Source: RGIG3002 sp045546775 (lineage in GTDB: Bacteria; Bacillota; Clostridia; Lachnospirales; Lachnospiraceae). From it: a stretch of 64,000 bases of DNA. Below are positions 1 through 8,095 of the stretch, one piece after another (position 1 is the first letter of the stretch; each line of letters begins with the position of its first letter). The notes below the pieces were generated by a model, which had not been told where the DNA came from, searched no databases, and saw only the letters and a list, made by a program, of their open reading frames with translations. The stretch covers positions 62,001 to 126,000 of the forward strand of contig JAZQDM010000063.1 of the NCBI GenBank assembly GCA_045546775.1, read 5' to 3'. A program made the translations under genes and the position numbers.

Positions 1-625
1 AGTATTCGATGACAACGTGCGCTTTTTTGATTTTCGGGAAGTGGTCTTCCAGCACGGCGTTGCTGTTTACAATACTCATCGGGATAACCGGACATTTGGC
101 TTTTTCGGCAATTTTAAAACTGCCCTCGTGGAACGGCAAAAATGCATCCGGTTCTTTGCTTCGGCTTCCTTCCGGGAAAATGCAGATGGAAATGCCGGAT
201 TTTACTTTGTCGATTGCTGCCCAGATTGTCTTTAAGCCCGCTTTCATATTTTCGCGGTCAAGGAAAAGGCAGTGCAAATTTTTCATCCACTGGCTCAGCA
301 GCGGCACTTTTTTTATTTCAATTTTGGAAACATAACCGGTCGGTCTCGGAACGCGCACATAAGTCAATATAATGTCAAAGAAGCTGCGGTGGTTTGCTAC
401 ATACAAAACAGCCCGGTCCTTCGGCACGTTTTCTTCCCCGATAACGGTAACTTTTGTGCCGGATATAAATGCCACAACACGGAATGCCCAGTTGACGATG
501 GCAAGGGAACTGCGGTTTTTGATATCCATATTGAATTTTCCGATCAGCCATTCGATAAAGAAAATCGGAATGGAGCAAATCAAAAATAGTACGACGAACG
601 TGATTGCCAAAATAAAACGAATCAT
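1..625 (-). CDS. plsC: 1-acyl-sn-glycerol-3-phosphate acyltransferase (partial)
   Basis: The 5' 208 codons of a gene that runs off the left edge. The family transfers an acyl chain to lysophosphatidic acid in membrane phospholipid synthesis. An N-terminal membrane segment covers about residues 1-25. The catalytic NHX4D motif is visible as NHRSFFD near residue 78, and the substrate-binding FPEGSRS motif near residue 149. The ATG at 625 has an AGAAGG ribosome site upstream. It is divergent from the acyltransferase at 785, with back-to-back promoters. Only the right-hand part of the gene is in the window, so its end is unknown. Family assignment is firm; acyl-donor preference cannot be read. Confidence 0.93.
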   Translation of the reverse strand, partial: MIRFILAITFVVLFLICSIPIFFIEWLIGKFNMDIKNRSSLAIVNWAFRVVAFISGTKVTVIGEENVPKDRAVLYVANHRSFFDIILTYVRVPRPTGYVSKIEIKKVPLLSQWMKNLHCLFLDRENMKAGLKTIWAAIDKVKSGISICIFPEGSRSKEPDAFLPFHEGSFKIAEKAKCPVIPMSIVNSNAVLEDHFPKIKKAHVVIEY

Positions 626-661
626 AACATTTACCTTCTACTTTCCTAATCAAACTTAAGG

Positions 662-678
662 CAGGAAATGATTTCCTG
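662..678. promoter_or_regulatory. 17-nt palindrome in the plsC leader
   Basis: Arms CAGGAAAT and ATTTCCTG around a single central base form a perfect palindrome. It lies just downstream of the plsC -10 box, at about +4 to +20 of the transcript. It could be a repressor operator or a leader hairpin. It does not match the FapR operator that I know for Firmicute lipid genes. Confidence 0.5.
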
Positions 679-688
679 TCACCACAAC

Positions 689-717
689 ATTATAGCCGAC
701 AAGCAAAAAGAACGCAA
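689..717 (-). promoter_or_regulatory. sigma-A promoter of plsC
   Basis: On the minus strand TTGCGT and TATAAT are separated by exactly 17 bases, with the -10 at 689-694. The start point would fall about 55 bases before the plsC start codon. Confidence 0.75.
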
Positions 718-730
718 TGCCATATTTTAG

Positions 731-759
731 TTGAGAATCGCCGTATTTTAACGTATACT
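731..759 (+). promoter_or_regulatory. sigma-A promoter of MBOAT cassette 1
   Basis: TTGAGA at 731 and TATACT at 754 are separated by 17 bases, about 25 bases before the start codon at 785. It is back to back with the plsC promoter. Confidence 0.75.
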
Positions 760-784
760 TAGAAAGGATAGAGAGGGAAAAAAC

Positions 785-2257
785 ATGCTTTTTAATTCAT
801 ATATTTTTATTTTCTTGTTTTTGCCGGCTGTACTGCTTGGCTGGTGGATGTTTAATAAGTTTGAAAAATTTAGGGCTGCGCAAGCATTTCTTGTGGGTAT
901 GTCGCTTGTGTTTTACGGATATGCCAATATAAAGTGCGTGCCGGTTCTTGTGGGAAGTTGTTTGGTAAATTATGTGCTGAGCTACGTACTTTCAAAGATG
1001 AGACAACAGTCTGCAAAGAAAGCGGTGCTTGTTGCCGGCTGTGTGTTGAACATTGGTGCACTGGGGTATTTTAAATATTGCAATTTCTTTTTGGACACAT
1101 TAAATACGGTGTTCCGAACAGATTTTATGATGCAACATATATGGTTGCCCCTTGGCATCAGTTTCTTTACGTTTAAGCAGTTGTCCTTTTTGGTGGACCG
1201 TTACAAAGAGAAAGCACCACATTACAGCGTGCTTGATTATGCGGCGTATGTGACCTTTTTCCCACAGTTGATTTCCGGGCCGATTGGACTGCATGATGAG
1301 TTGATTCCGCAGTTTCAGGACAAAGGCAGACGGAAGTTTGCTACGGACAGCTTTGCGCAGGGAATCGTATATTTTGTCATCGGTATCAGTAAAAAAGTGC
1401 TTCTTGCGGACACCCTTGCAAAGGCAGTCAATTACGGTTTTTCCAATATTGCAACGCTGGATAGTGTGGCGGCTTTTGTGGTGGCCCTGGCGTATACGTT
1501 TGAACTGTATTTTGATTTCAGCGGCTATAGTGACATGGCTGTCGGTATTGGAAAGATGCTTCGCATCGAAATACCGGACAACTTTAACGCGCCTTACAAG
1601 TCTGCGTCGGTCAAAGAATTTTGGCGTCGCTGGCACATAACGCTTGGACGGTTTTTCACTACATACGTGTACATTCCGCTTGGCGGAAGCCGCAAAGGAA
1701 AGGTGCGTACCGTGGTTAACACGATGGTAGTCTTTTTGCTCAGCGGACTTTGGCACGGGGCAAACTGGACGTTTGTATTCTGGGGCTTTTTGCATGGAAT
1801 CGGTGTGTCGTTTTCGACTTTGTTTGGCAAAAAAAATGAGCCCAAAACGGGCAAAAAACGGGTGGCGCAGCTTATCACATTTTTGTATGTGTGCTTTGCT
1901 TTTGTATTTTTCAGAAGCGATTCCATGGCGGACGGACTGTTGTTCTTTCAGAGAATGTTTTCGTTTGAATATAACGGCTCACTGTTTGCGGTAGCGGAGG
2001 CAATGAGCGTTTCGGAAATTTATATTGTGACAAAAGTGCTTTCCATGAAGGCGCCGCAGTTGCTCGGTATCGTGAATGTAGCGATGCTTTTGTTTGTGAA
2101 TGCAGTTGCAATATTTGCGCTGACAAGAAAGCGGACAAGGGACATCGTGGAAAACTGCAAGTGGAGCGGTAAATTTACGTATACCATGTCGGTGCTTTTT
2201 GTGTGGGCAGTGCTTTCGCTGTCCGGCGTCAGTACGTTTTTGTATTTCAGTTTTTAA
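785..2257 (+). CDS. MBOAT family O-acyltransferase (AlgI/DltB-like), cassette 1
   Basis: A 490-residue polytopic membrane protein. The MBOAT signature is clear: RRWHITLGRF with the block YIPLGGSRKG after it, and the catalytic-type histidine in SGLWHGANWTFVFWG near residue 324. YFDFSGYSDMAVG precedes them, as in AlgI. Family members pass an acyl group across the membrane to an extracytoplasmic acyltransferase that modifies a polysaccharide, peptidoglycan or teichoic acid. The gene is followed after 15 bases by an SGNH-like partner, the usual two-gene arrangement. It resembles the copy at 48035 more than the one at 41225 (both start with FNSYIFI). The modified polymer is unknown. Confidence 0.92.
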   Translation: MLFNSYIFIFLFLPAVLLGWWMFNKFEKFRAAQAFLVGMSLVFYGYANIKCVPVLVGSCLVNYVLSYVLSKMRQQSAKKAVLVAGCVLNIGALGYFKYCNFFLDTLNTVFRTDFMMQHIWLPLGISFFTFKQLSFLVDRYKEKAPHYSVLDYAAYVTFFPQLISGPIGLHDELIPQFQDKGRRKFATDSFAQGIVYFVIGISKKVLLADTLAKAVNYGFSNIATLDSVAAFVVALAYTFELYFDFSGYSDMAVGIGKMLRIEIPDNFNAPYKSASVKEFWRRWHITLGRFFTTYVYIPLGGSRKGKVRTVVNTMVVFLLSGLWHGANWTFVFWGFLHGIGVSFSTLFGKKNEPKTGKKRVAQLITFLYVCFAFVFFRSDSMADGLLFFQRMFSFEYNGSLFAVAEAMSVSEIYIVTKVLSMKAPQLLGIVNVAMLLFVNAVAIFALTRKRTRDIVENCKWSGKFTYTMSVLFVWAVLSLSGVSTFLYFSF

Positions 2258-2272
2258 GGATAGGAAAACAGG

Positions 2273-3325
2273 ATGGAACAGAAAAAATTTATTAAAAATT
2301 TCATCATACAGTCGGCGGTATTTCTTGCCCTTGTGGCGGCAGTTGTCATTGTAGTTGACCCGTTTTTTCATTATCACGAGCCGGTAGGAAGTTTAAAGGC
2401 GGTTGTGACAAAAGCGGAGTACCAGTGCATCGGTACGGTGCACAATTTTGACTATGACGCCATCGTGCTTGGCTCGTCGGTTGCGGAAAATTACAACAAC
2501 CGCTGGTTTGACGAGGCGTTTGGCGGCACAACAATAAAAGGCATCAAAAGTTCCGCGGCAACCGTGGATTTGGTCTATTATTTGGAGGAGGCACTTGCTT
2601 CCACCGACTTAAAAAATGTGTATTACAGCATGGATTTGTTTGCCCTTACGGCAGATGCGGACAAGGTATTTCCGGACGATTCCCTGCCGCTGTATTTGTA
2701 CAACGACAATCCCTTTGACGATGTGCAATACATTTGGAACAAGGATGTGGTGTTTGAACACATTCCGTACATGTTTGCCATGACGTATTTGGACGATTAT
2801 GACGAGGGAACGTCTTACAACTGGGCGCAGTACAAGACATTTTCCGAGGAAGATACGTTGCGTCATTATACCCGCCCGGAAGAAGTAAAAGAGATGCTGC
2901 CGGAAGCGGATTACAAAGAAAATATTGATGCAAATATTGCGCTGATTGAAGCGGTGGTGGCTGAAAATCCGGACACCATGTTTCGCTTTATTTATCCGCC
3001 TTACTCCATGCTTTGGTGGGACAATGCGTACCGCAACGGCGAGACGGAGCGAAATCTCTATGCAGCAACGGCGGCAGCGGAGCGGTTGCTTGCCTACGAC
3101 AACGTAGAAATTTATTATTTTCAAAATAGGGAAGAGCTCATTACTGATTTGGATAATTACATGGACACCGTGCATTTTTCGGATGCCATCAATTATGCCA
3201 TTGTGGATTGGATGAGCCGTGGCGAATACAAGCTTACGCCGGATAATTACGAGGCGGAGATTGCAAAAATGCGTGCCCTTTCAGATAAGATTCAGGAAGA
3301 GTATGTGGGATTGTATTTTGAGTAA
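2273..3325 (+). CDS. SGNH-like extracytoplasmic acyltransferase partner, cassette 1
   Basis: A 350-residue protein with one N-terminal membrane anchor (about residues 10-28), then an extracytoplasmic domain. A GSSVAEN block near residue 66 fits the nucleophile GxSx element of SGNH/DltD/AlgJ-like proteins. A C-terminal DTVHFSD near residue 298 supplies the Asp-x-x-His pair. The motif DPFFHYHEP after the anchor recurs in the copy at 46954 as DPLFHYHAP, so the two are paralogues. Cotranscription with the MBOAT gene suggests it completes acyl transfer at the cell surface. Substrate not determinable. Confidence 0.8.
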   Translation: MEQKKFIKNFIIQSAVFLALVAAVVIVVDPFFHYHEPVGSLKAVVTKAEYQCIGTVHNFDYDAIVLGSSVAENYNNRWFDEAFGGTTIKGIKSSAATVDLVYYLEEALASTDLKNVYYSMDLFALTADADKVFPDDSLPLYLYNDNPFDDVQYIWNKDVVFEHIPYMFAMTYLDDYDEGTSYNWAQYKTFSEEDTLRHYTRPEEVKEMLPEADYKENIDANIALIEAVVAENPDTMFRFIYPPYSMLWWDNAYRNGETERNLYAATAAAERLLAYDNVEIYYFQNREELITDLDNYMDTVHFSDAINYAIVDWMSRGEYKLTPDNYEAEIAKMRALSDKIQEEYVGLYFE

Positions 3326-3410
3326 AGAGTGGGAAAGGTTTGGGAATTAAAGTATAGTGCCCTGTTTTGCGCAATATAATTACACTACTGCGTTGTTTGT
3401 GAAAATATTG

Positions 3411-3439
3411 TTGCATTTTACAGAATATCGCGATAAAAT
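3411..3439 (+). promoter_or_regulatory. sigma-A promoter of the riboswitch transcript
   Basis: TTGCAT at 3411 and TAAAAT at 3434 are separated by 17 bases. Initiation near 3446 would place the whole aptamer in the leader RNA. Confidence 0.7.
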
Positions 3440-3445
3440 AAACTT

Positions 3446-3577
3446 GTGTGTAAGAGAGATGGCAAACTTATGGAAACGTAAGGACGCAAAGCAGGAAGTC
3501 TAAGTAATGGGGAATGTGTGGGACTCTATTATATTGATGGTTCGGTTGCAGTGAGACTCATTGCAGCCTTTTTTTGT
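3446..3577 (+). ncRNA. c-di-GMP-I (GEMM-I) riboswitch with intrinsic terminator
   Basis: The conserved GEMM-I blocks occur in order. GGCAAAC is at 3461. A six-base-pair stem capped by a GAAA tetraloop is at 3468-3484. GGACGCAAAGC is at 3482. The GATGGTTCGGTTGC block at 3536 matches the conserved 3' closing strand. GGTTGCAGTG at 3545 then pairs with CATTGCAGCC at 3559, followed by a run of seven T, forming a terminator. Because GGTTGC belongs both to aptamer P1 and to the terminator, ligand binding should disrupt the terminator. I therefore infer an ON switch for the downstream genes. Two c-di-GMP enzyme genes lie elsewhere in the window. Confidence 0.87.
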
Positions 3578-3594
3578 GCAAAAAGGTGGTTGGT

Positions 3595-3729
3595 ATGAAA
3601 GAAACTGGTGTGAACAAAATTATTTGGGCTATTTGGGTAAAGATAGAGAGTGGGCTATGGACGATGATTTCTTTTTATATAAAACTCCGGACAGCCAAAA
3701 GAAAGCAGAGGATAATGTCAATCAGTTAG
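3595..3729 (+). CDS. small ORF (44 aa) directly after the riboswitch
   Basis: The ATG at 3595 follows an AAGGTGG ribosome site, the first good one after the terminator. The product starts MKETGVNKII, has a Trp-rich stretch, and ends in a basic tail (LRTAKRKQR). No family is recognised. The stop at 3727 lies 9 bases before the next gene, so the two would be translated together. It may be a leader peptide or a decayed gene. Another frame through this stretch would need a TTG start inside the terminator stem and is less likely. Confidence 0.45.
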   Translation: MKETGVNKIIWAIWVKIESGLWTMISFYIKLRTAKRKQRIMSIS

Positions 3730-3738
3730 GAGTATTAT

Positions 3739-4290
3739 ATGGAACATACTAAAAAGGAAGTAAAATACAAGACGAAAAGGGAAGAGGAGATATATTTAAA
3801 AACACTTTTGTTTTTAGGTGTAAGTCTTGGAGGGATTGTTATTTTATTAGACTTGTATTGTGTGATATTTAAGGGGGAAAATGTTAGTGAAGACTTTTTT
3901 TCCAAATGTTGTCTGTTTTTTGCAATGACCATAGGGCTTTTATACTATTTCATACCAAAATACAAGCGAAAAATATATGCCCAAAAGGGAGAGCTATTTG
4001 CAGGAAATGTTATTGGTGCCGATTGTATGATTCAAGGAAGGGGTGAGCATGCCTACTACCTCATCATCGCATTTTACGAGAATGGCGAGAGAAAATTGCG
4101 CTATTCCGAGCCTTATGCGGGGAGCCCCAGATGCAAGTTGCGGGATACAAGCTGCGAGGTGTACAAGTGGAAAGGAAAGTACATAGAAGGCGGATTACAT
4201 GGCTTGTACAAAGGGGAGGAGTCGAAGAATCTGCCGATTCCAATATCAGAGTATCATAGTCGCGATAGGAAAAAATACGACTATGTGTAA
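3739..4290 (+). CDS. two-helix membrane protein, unknown function
   Basis: A 183-residue protein with an AGGAG site 8 bases before the ATG. A charged N terminus (KKEVKYKTKREEE) is followed by two membrane helices at about residues 22-45 and 56-73. A soluble domain with YYLIIAFYENGERKLRYSEPYAG-type beta strands follows. That part resembles DUF3592-like membrane proteins, but I would not assign it. This is the first substantial gene downstream of the c-di-GMP riboswitch and so the likeliest regulated gene. Codon use (many ATA, AGA, TTA) is more AT-rich than in the flanking operons. Confidence 0.75.
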   Translation: MEHTKKEVKYKTKREEEIYLKTLLFLGVSLGGIVILLDLYCVIFKGENVSEDFFSKCCLFFAMTIGLLYYFIPKYKRKIYAQKGELFAGNVIGADCMIQGRGEHAYYLIIAFYENGERKLRYSEPYAGSPRCKLRDTSCEVYKWKGKYIEGGLHGLYKGEESKNLPIPISEYHSRDRKKYDYV

Positions 4291-4440
4291 ACGTTTAAAA
4301 CAGTAATAGAAGCAGTATATGGAAAAGATTTGCACTAAGTTGTAAAATGTAGTTCATTTAAGGAGGCTGTCGTAGAAAAGGGCAGTCTCCCTAAAAACCG
4401 CATACTACAATGCATAACACAATTATGAGAGTACATAGAA

Positions 4441-5094
4441 ATGAAAAAGAAAATAACAATTGCAGTAGCAACTATTGTTTTTCTGATTGCTGGTATTTTT
4501 GTTGCAATTATGGGACTTGGCATAGGAAAAGCAAGAAGACAAGGAATGAATATTGTATATGATAATCAAGTATATGTGGAAGCCGATAGTCCATACCAAT
4601 ACATAAAAGATGAAATGATTGCGATAACCTCGGAAGGCATTCGCTTATATAGTGTAAAAGGCGACAAGGCATGTAACTATTTAATAGATTCACATTCAGG
4701 CTGTCTATACATAAAAGAGGGATATGAACCACCGAAAACAGAAGTGACAGGAATCATTGTATATGATGGTGTCTTAAAGGCTGATAATGATGAACAATTA
4801 TTAGAATTGGTAAGCGAGTTAAGCAATATGCAACAAGAACCGGATACAATAAGTCGGGAGAGTTATTTTTATACGACGGACAGAGCCGGTACCGGAGGAA
4901 TGGATATTAATATTTGTTATGATAATTGTTGGGTTTCCTTTGATTATTTTGGCGAGATTGTGAAAGGCAAAAATGGTTATCTGTTTATTGCTTCGGAGCA
5001 GTTAATAAATAATAATTATGAACTTGTGGAATATATGGGAATCAGGATTGATAGTAAATATGATGCTTTGTTAGATACGTATCGTACGAAATAA
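4441..5094 (+). CDS. membrane-anchored protein, unknown function
   Basis: A 217-residue protein with a basic start (MKKK) and one N-terminal membrane helix at about residues 5-28. The remainder is predicted extracytoplasmic, hydrophilic and beta-rich (IVYDNQVYVEADSPYQYI). No family is recognised. It follows the gene at 3739 on the same strand after 150 bases. That gap holds an imperfect hairpin (4360-4393) without a clear T run, so whether the riboswitch transcript reaches it is uncertain. Base composition is AT-rich, as in its neighbours. Confidence 0.7.
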   Translation: MKKKITIAVATIVFLIAGIFVAIMGLGIGKARRQGMNIVYDNQVYVEADSPYQYIKDEMIAITSEGIRLYSVKGDKACNYLIDSHSGCLYIKEGYEPPKTEVTGIIVYDGVLKADNDEQLLELVSELSNMQQEPDTISRESYFYTTDRAGTGGMDINICYDNCWVSFDYFGEIVKGKNGYLFIASEQLINNNYELVEYMGIRIDSKYDALLDTYRTK

Positions 5095-5223
5095 TTGTGG
5101 TATGTAACACAGTTGACATGAGTGTTTTCGCGTAGCAGACAAGCAGTAACAGCAAAAACAGGTAGCGCGGAACAGGGAGATGAAGTTGCAAGTAGTGTTG
5201 CGGAAACGTAGAGGGACAATCGA

Positions 5224-5742
5224 ATGAAAAGAAAAAGCAAAAAAGTAATTATTATAATCCTATTTTTGATTGCAGTAATCACGATAGCATTTCTAATTTA
5301 TATAAATCGGCCTTTGCCGGCTCCGGAAAGAATAGTGACACTTTTTGAAACATACGAAGAGGATTATACAAAAATCGCTCAAATATATTACAACGATTAT
5401 TTGACACGAGAAGAAGACAAAGTTGCTTATTCGACAGCAGAAAGTGGAGAAATTACTTGTCGTTTGCAAGATACGGATTTGAAAAAAATTGCTCTGACAG
5501 AGGACGAAACCGCAAGTGCAAGGCGGATAGACGACACTTTTTCTTTGGATGGATATTATTGGGACAGAGTATATGTATATGAGGGATTTGTCTCTTTTTC
5601 AACTGTGACAGGGCACGTATCACTAGTTTATTCTGTAGATGGTTCAAAGCCGACGAGGATTAATTTCCCGGATGATGGTTTTGAGTACATCGTGTCAGAT
5701 GCAAAAATCACAGAGCACTGGTATTACATGTCCGGACAATAA
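5224..5742 (+). CDS. membrane-anchored protein, unknown function
   Basis: A 172-residue protein with a GAGGGAC ribosome site. Its layout matches the previous gene: basic N terminus (MKRKSKK), one helix at about residues 8-27, then an extracytoplasmic domain. That domain carries RIVTLFETYEEDYTKIAQIY and later aromatic beta strands. No family is recognised. It is the last gene of the AT-rich run, and a strong hairpin follows it. The three proteins look like lineage-specific envelope factors; that is inference from architecture alone. Confidence 0.7.
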   Translation: MKRKSKKVIIIILFLIAVITIAFLIYINRPLPAPERIVTLFETYEEDYTKIAQIYYNDYLTREEDKVAYSTAESGEITCRLQDTDLKKIALTEDETASARRIDDTFSLDGYYWDRVYVYEGFVSFSTVTGHVSLVYSVDGSKPTRINFPDDGFEYIVSDAKITEHWYYMSGQ

Positions 5743-5778
5743 TCTGATATGCAAATGAAGATGCGACTTAGTTAGTAG

Positions 5779-5816
5779 AAGGGACGATATGTTTCGTGTG
5801 ACGCATATCGTCCCTT
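5779..5816 (+). terminator. hairpin terminator after the membrane-protein run
   Basis: AAGGGACGATATG and CATATCGTCCCTT form a perfect 13-base-pair stem. The T run after it is short, so strength is uncertain. It separates the run from the pyr operon. Confidence 0.7.
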
Positions 5817-5889
5817 AAATTATGATGCAAAATTAGGGACGGTGACAACAAATTTTATGATTCCACTGCCACAAAGGAAGGATAGATGT

Positions 5890-5949
5890 TATAATAAAAA
5901 CACATCTGCCAAACACTATATTTTAAAAGCATGTATCTTTCAGGCAGAT
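5890..5949 (+). promoter_or_regulatory. pyr operon -10 box and leader hairpin
   Basis: TATAAT at 5890 has only a weak -35 (CTGCCA, spacing 18). In the leader, ATCTGCC (5904-5910) and GGCAGAT (5943-5949) can pair. No PyrR-binding loop consensus is visible, so the hairpin's role is open. Confidence 0.45.
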
Positions 5950-5972
5950 AGGCACAATTTCAGGAGGCAAAT

Positions 5973-7247
5973 ATGTTACTCATAAAAAACGGATATGTCA
6001 TTGACCCGAAAAGCAAAACAGAAGGGAAAAAAGATATACGAATCGAGGATGGAAAGATTGCAAAAATCGCAGACACCATTCCGGTAGAAGGAGCCCCGCA
6101 AATTCTCGACGCTGCAGGCTTGATCGTTGCACCGGGACTGGTGGACGTGCATGTGCATTTCAGAGACCCGGGATTTACCTACAAAGAAGACATCGAAACC
6201 GGTGCGAAGGCGGCGGCAAAGGGCGGTTTTACAACGGTGGTGCTCATGGCCAATACGAAGCCGGCAGTGGACAGTGTGGACACGTTACAATACATTTTGG
6301 AAAAAGGCAAAACAACCGGCATTCATGTGGAAACTTGCGCCACAGTGACGGAAGGGATGCAGGGCAAAAAACTGACAGATATGTCAAAATTGTATGCAAA
6401 AGGAGCAGTAGGCTTTACGGATGACGGGGTACCGATTTTGGACGAAGCACTTGTACGCGAAGCAATGCTTAAAGTGAAAGAGACCAATACGCCAATCAGC
6501 TTCCACGAGGAAGACCCGGCATTCATCGAAAACAACGGTGTGAACTGCGGTAAGGCATCTGACCATTTTGGTATCGGCGGTTCCAAGAGACAGGCAGAAA
6601 TCAGCCTCGTGCAGAGAGATTTGGAGCTGGCATTGGAGACCGGGGCAGAAATTAACGTACAGCACATCAGCTCCAAGGAAGCGGTAGAGCTTGTGCGTCA
6701 GGCAAAAAAACGCGGCAACAACATTCATGCGGAAGCAACACCGCATCATTTTACGCTGACAGAAGAAGCCGTGATAGAGCATGGCACGATGGCAAAAATG
6801 AACCCGCCGCTTCGCGAGGAGGAAGACCGTCTTGCGGTTATTGCAGGCTTGCAGGATGGCACCATTGATTTGATTGCAACCGACCATGCGCCCCACAGTG
6901 TAGAAGAAAAAGCAAAACCGATTACCGAGGCACCCAGTGGCATTATCGGTTTGGAGACGGCGCTCAGCTTAGGCATCGAACAACTGGTGGACAAAGGCTA
7001 CCTCTCCATGATGGAATTATTGGAAAAAATGACATGCAATCCGGCAGACCTTTATCATTTGCCGTGCGGCAGCATCAAGGAAGGTGCACCGGCAGATTTG
7101 GTGTTGTTTGACAAAGATAAAACGTGGGTGGCAGACACCTTTTTATCAAAATCTGCAAACACACCGTTTAAAGGTAAGACAATGAAGGGCAAAGTATGTT
7201 ATACTATCTGTGACGGAAACATCGTATATCAGGATGAAAATAAATAA
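5973..7247 (+). CDS. pyrC: dihydroorotase
   Basis: A 424-residue amidohydrolase that cyclises carbamoyl-aspartate to dihydroorotate in pyrimidine synthesis. The metal-binding motif VDVHVHFRDPG is near residue 58, TPHHF near 258 and ATDHAPH near 302, as in the class I bacterial enzyme. Length is normal. The ATG has an AGGAGG site. It leads a pyrC-pyrK-pyrD cluster, with 56 bases before pyrK. The other pyr genes are not in the window. Confidence 0.96.
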   Translation: MLLIKNGYVIDPKSKTEGKKDIRIEDGKIAKIADTIPVEGAPQILDAAGLIVAPGLVDVHVHFRDPGFTYKEDIETGAKAAAKGGFTTVVLMANTKPAVDSVDTLQYILEKGKTTGIHVETCATVTEGMQGKKLTDMSKLYAKGAVGFTDDGVPILDEALVREAMLKVKETNTPISFHEEDPAFIENNGVNCGKASDHFGIGGSKRQAEISLVQRDLELALETGAEINVQHISSKEAVELVRQAKKRGNNIHAEATPHHFTLTEEAVIEHGTMAKMNPPLREEEDRLAVIAGLQDGTIDLIATDHAPHSVEEKAKPITEAPSGIIGLETALSLGIEQLVDKGYLSMMELLEKMTCNPADLYHLPCGSIKEGAPADLVLFDKDKTWVADTFLSKSANTPFKGKTMKGKVCYTICDGNIVYQDENK

Positions 7248-7303
7248 CAGTGTCTTTAAAGGCGCGCGCTGCGCGTTTTAGACATAGAATTTTGGAGGTT
7301 TAT

Positions 7304-8095
7304 ATGGCGCAAAAGAAAAAAGAAACAGCAATTGTGACAGCGCAAAAAGAAATTGCACCGGATATTTTTGATATGTGGATTGAGACGTCTTTGGCACAGG
7401 ATGCAGTGCCGGGACAGTTTATTGCAGTGTATCCAAAAAATGAAAGTACACTTCTTCCGCGTCCGATCAGTATTTGTGAAGTGGACAAAGAAGCAGGGGC
7501 ACTCCGCATTGTATACCGCATTGCAGGCAAAGGAACGAAAGAATTTTCTGCTTATGAAGCAGGCGAAAAAGTAAAGATTTTGGGTGTGCTCGGAAACGGC
7601 TTCCCGGCAGAAAAAGCGGATGGAAAAGACGTCTTTTTGATGGGCGGCGGAATCGGTATTCCACCTATGCTGGAGCTGGCAAAGGAGCTGAAACAATCCG
7701 GCAAAGCAAACAAAATCCAAATTATTGTGGGCTACCGTGATAGCAAACTTTTCCTGAAAGAAGATTTGGAAAAATACGGGGATGTTTATATTGCTACGGA
7801 AGACGGAAGTGTTGGCACAAAAGGAAACGTGATGGACGCCATCCGCGAAAACGGCTTGCGTGCCGATGTGATTTTTTCCTGTGGCCCCATGCCGATGCTT
7901 CGTGCCATCAAAAAATATGCCGAGGAGCAGGAAATTGACGCATACATTTCTTTGGAAGAGCGCATGGCTTGCGGCGTAGGCGCGTGCCTTGGCTGTGTGT
8001 GCAAAACAAAAGAAGTGGACCATCATTCGCATGTAAATAACACAAGAATTTGTACGGACGGTCCGGTTTTTGAAGCACGGGAGGTAGATATTTGA
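7304..8095 (+). CDS. pyrK: dihydroorotate dehydrogenase B, electron-transfer subunit
   Basis: A 263-residue flavoprotein with an N-terminal FAD-binding barrel (LLPRPISICEVD) and a C-terminal NAD domain (GGGIGIPPM). A four-cysteine [2Fe-2S] site follows (MACGVGACLGCVCKT and a later Cys). It passes electrons from the PyrD flavin to NAD. The ATG at 7304 is preferred over an upstream in-frame start because it has a TGGAGGT site and begins the conserved region. The gene overlaps pyrD by one base, indicating coupling. Confidence 0.95.
   Translation: MAQKKKETAIVTAQKEIAPDIFDMWIETSLAQDAVPGQFIAVYPKNESTLLPRPISICEVDKEAGALRIVYRIAGKGTKEFSAYEAGEKVKILGVLGNGFPAEKADGKDVFLMGGGIGIPPMLELAKELKQSGKANKIQIIVGYRDSKLFLKEDLEKYGDVYIATEDGSVGTKGNVMDAIRENGLRADVIFSCGPMPMLRAIKKYAEEQEIDAYISLEERMACGVGACLGCVCKTKEVDHHSHVNNTRICTDGPVFEAREVDI

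Noticed and set aside
3561..3752. 63-codon frame starting inside the riboswitch terminator
   Set aside because: It needs a TTG in the terminator stem without a ribosome site, and it overlaps the better-supported ORF at 3595 and the gene at 3739.
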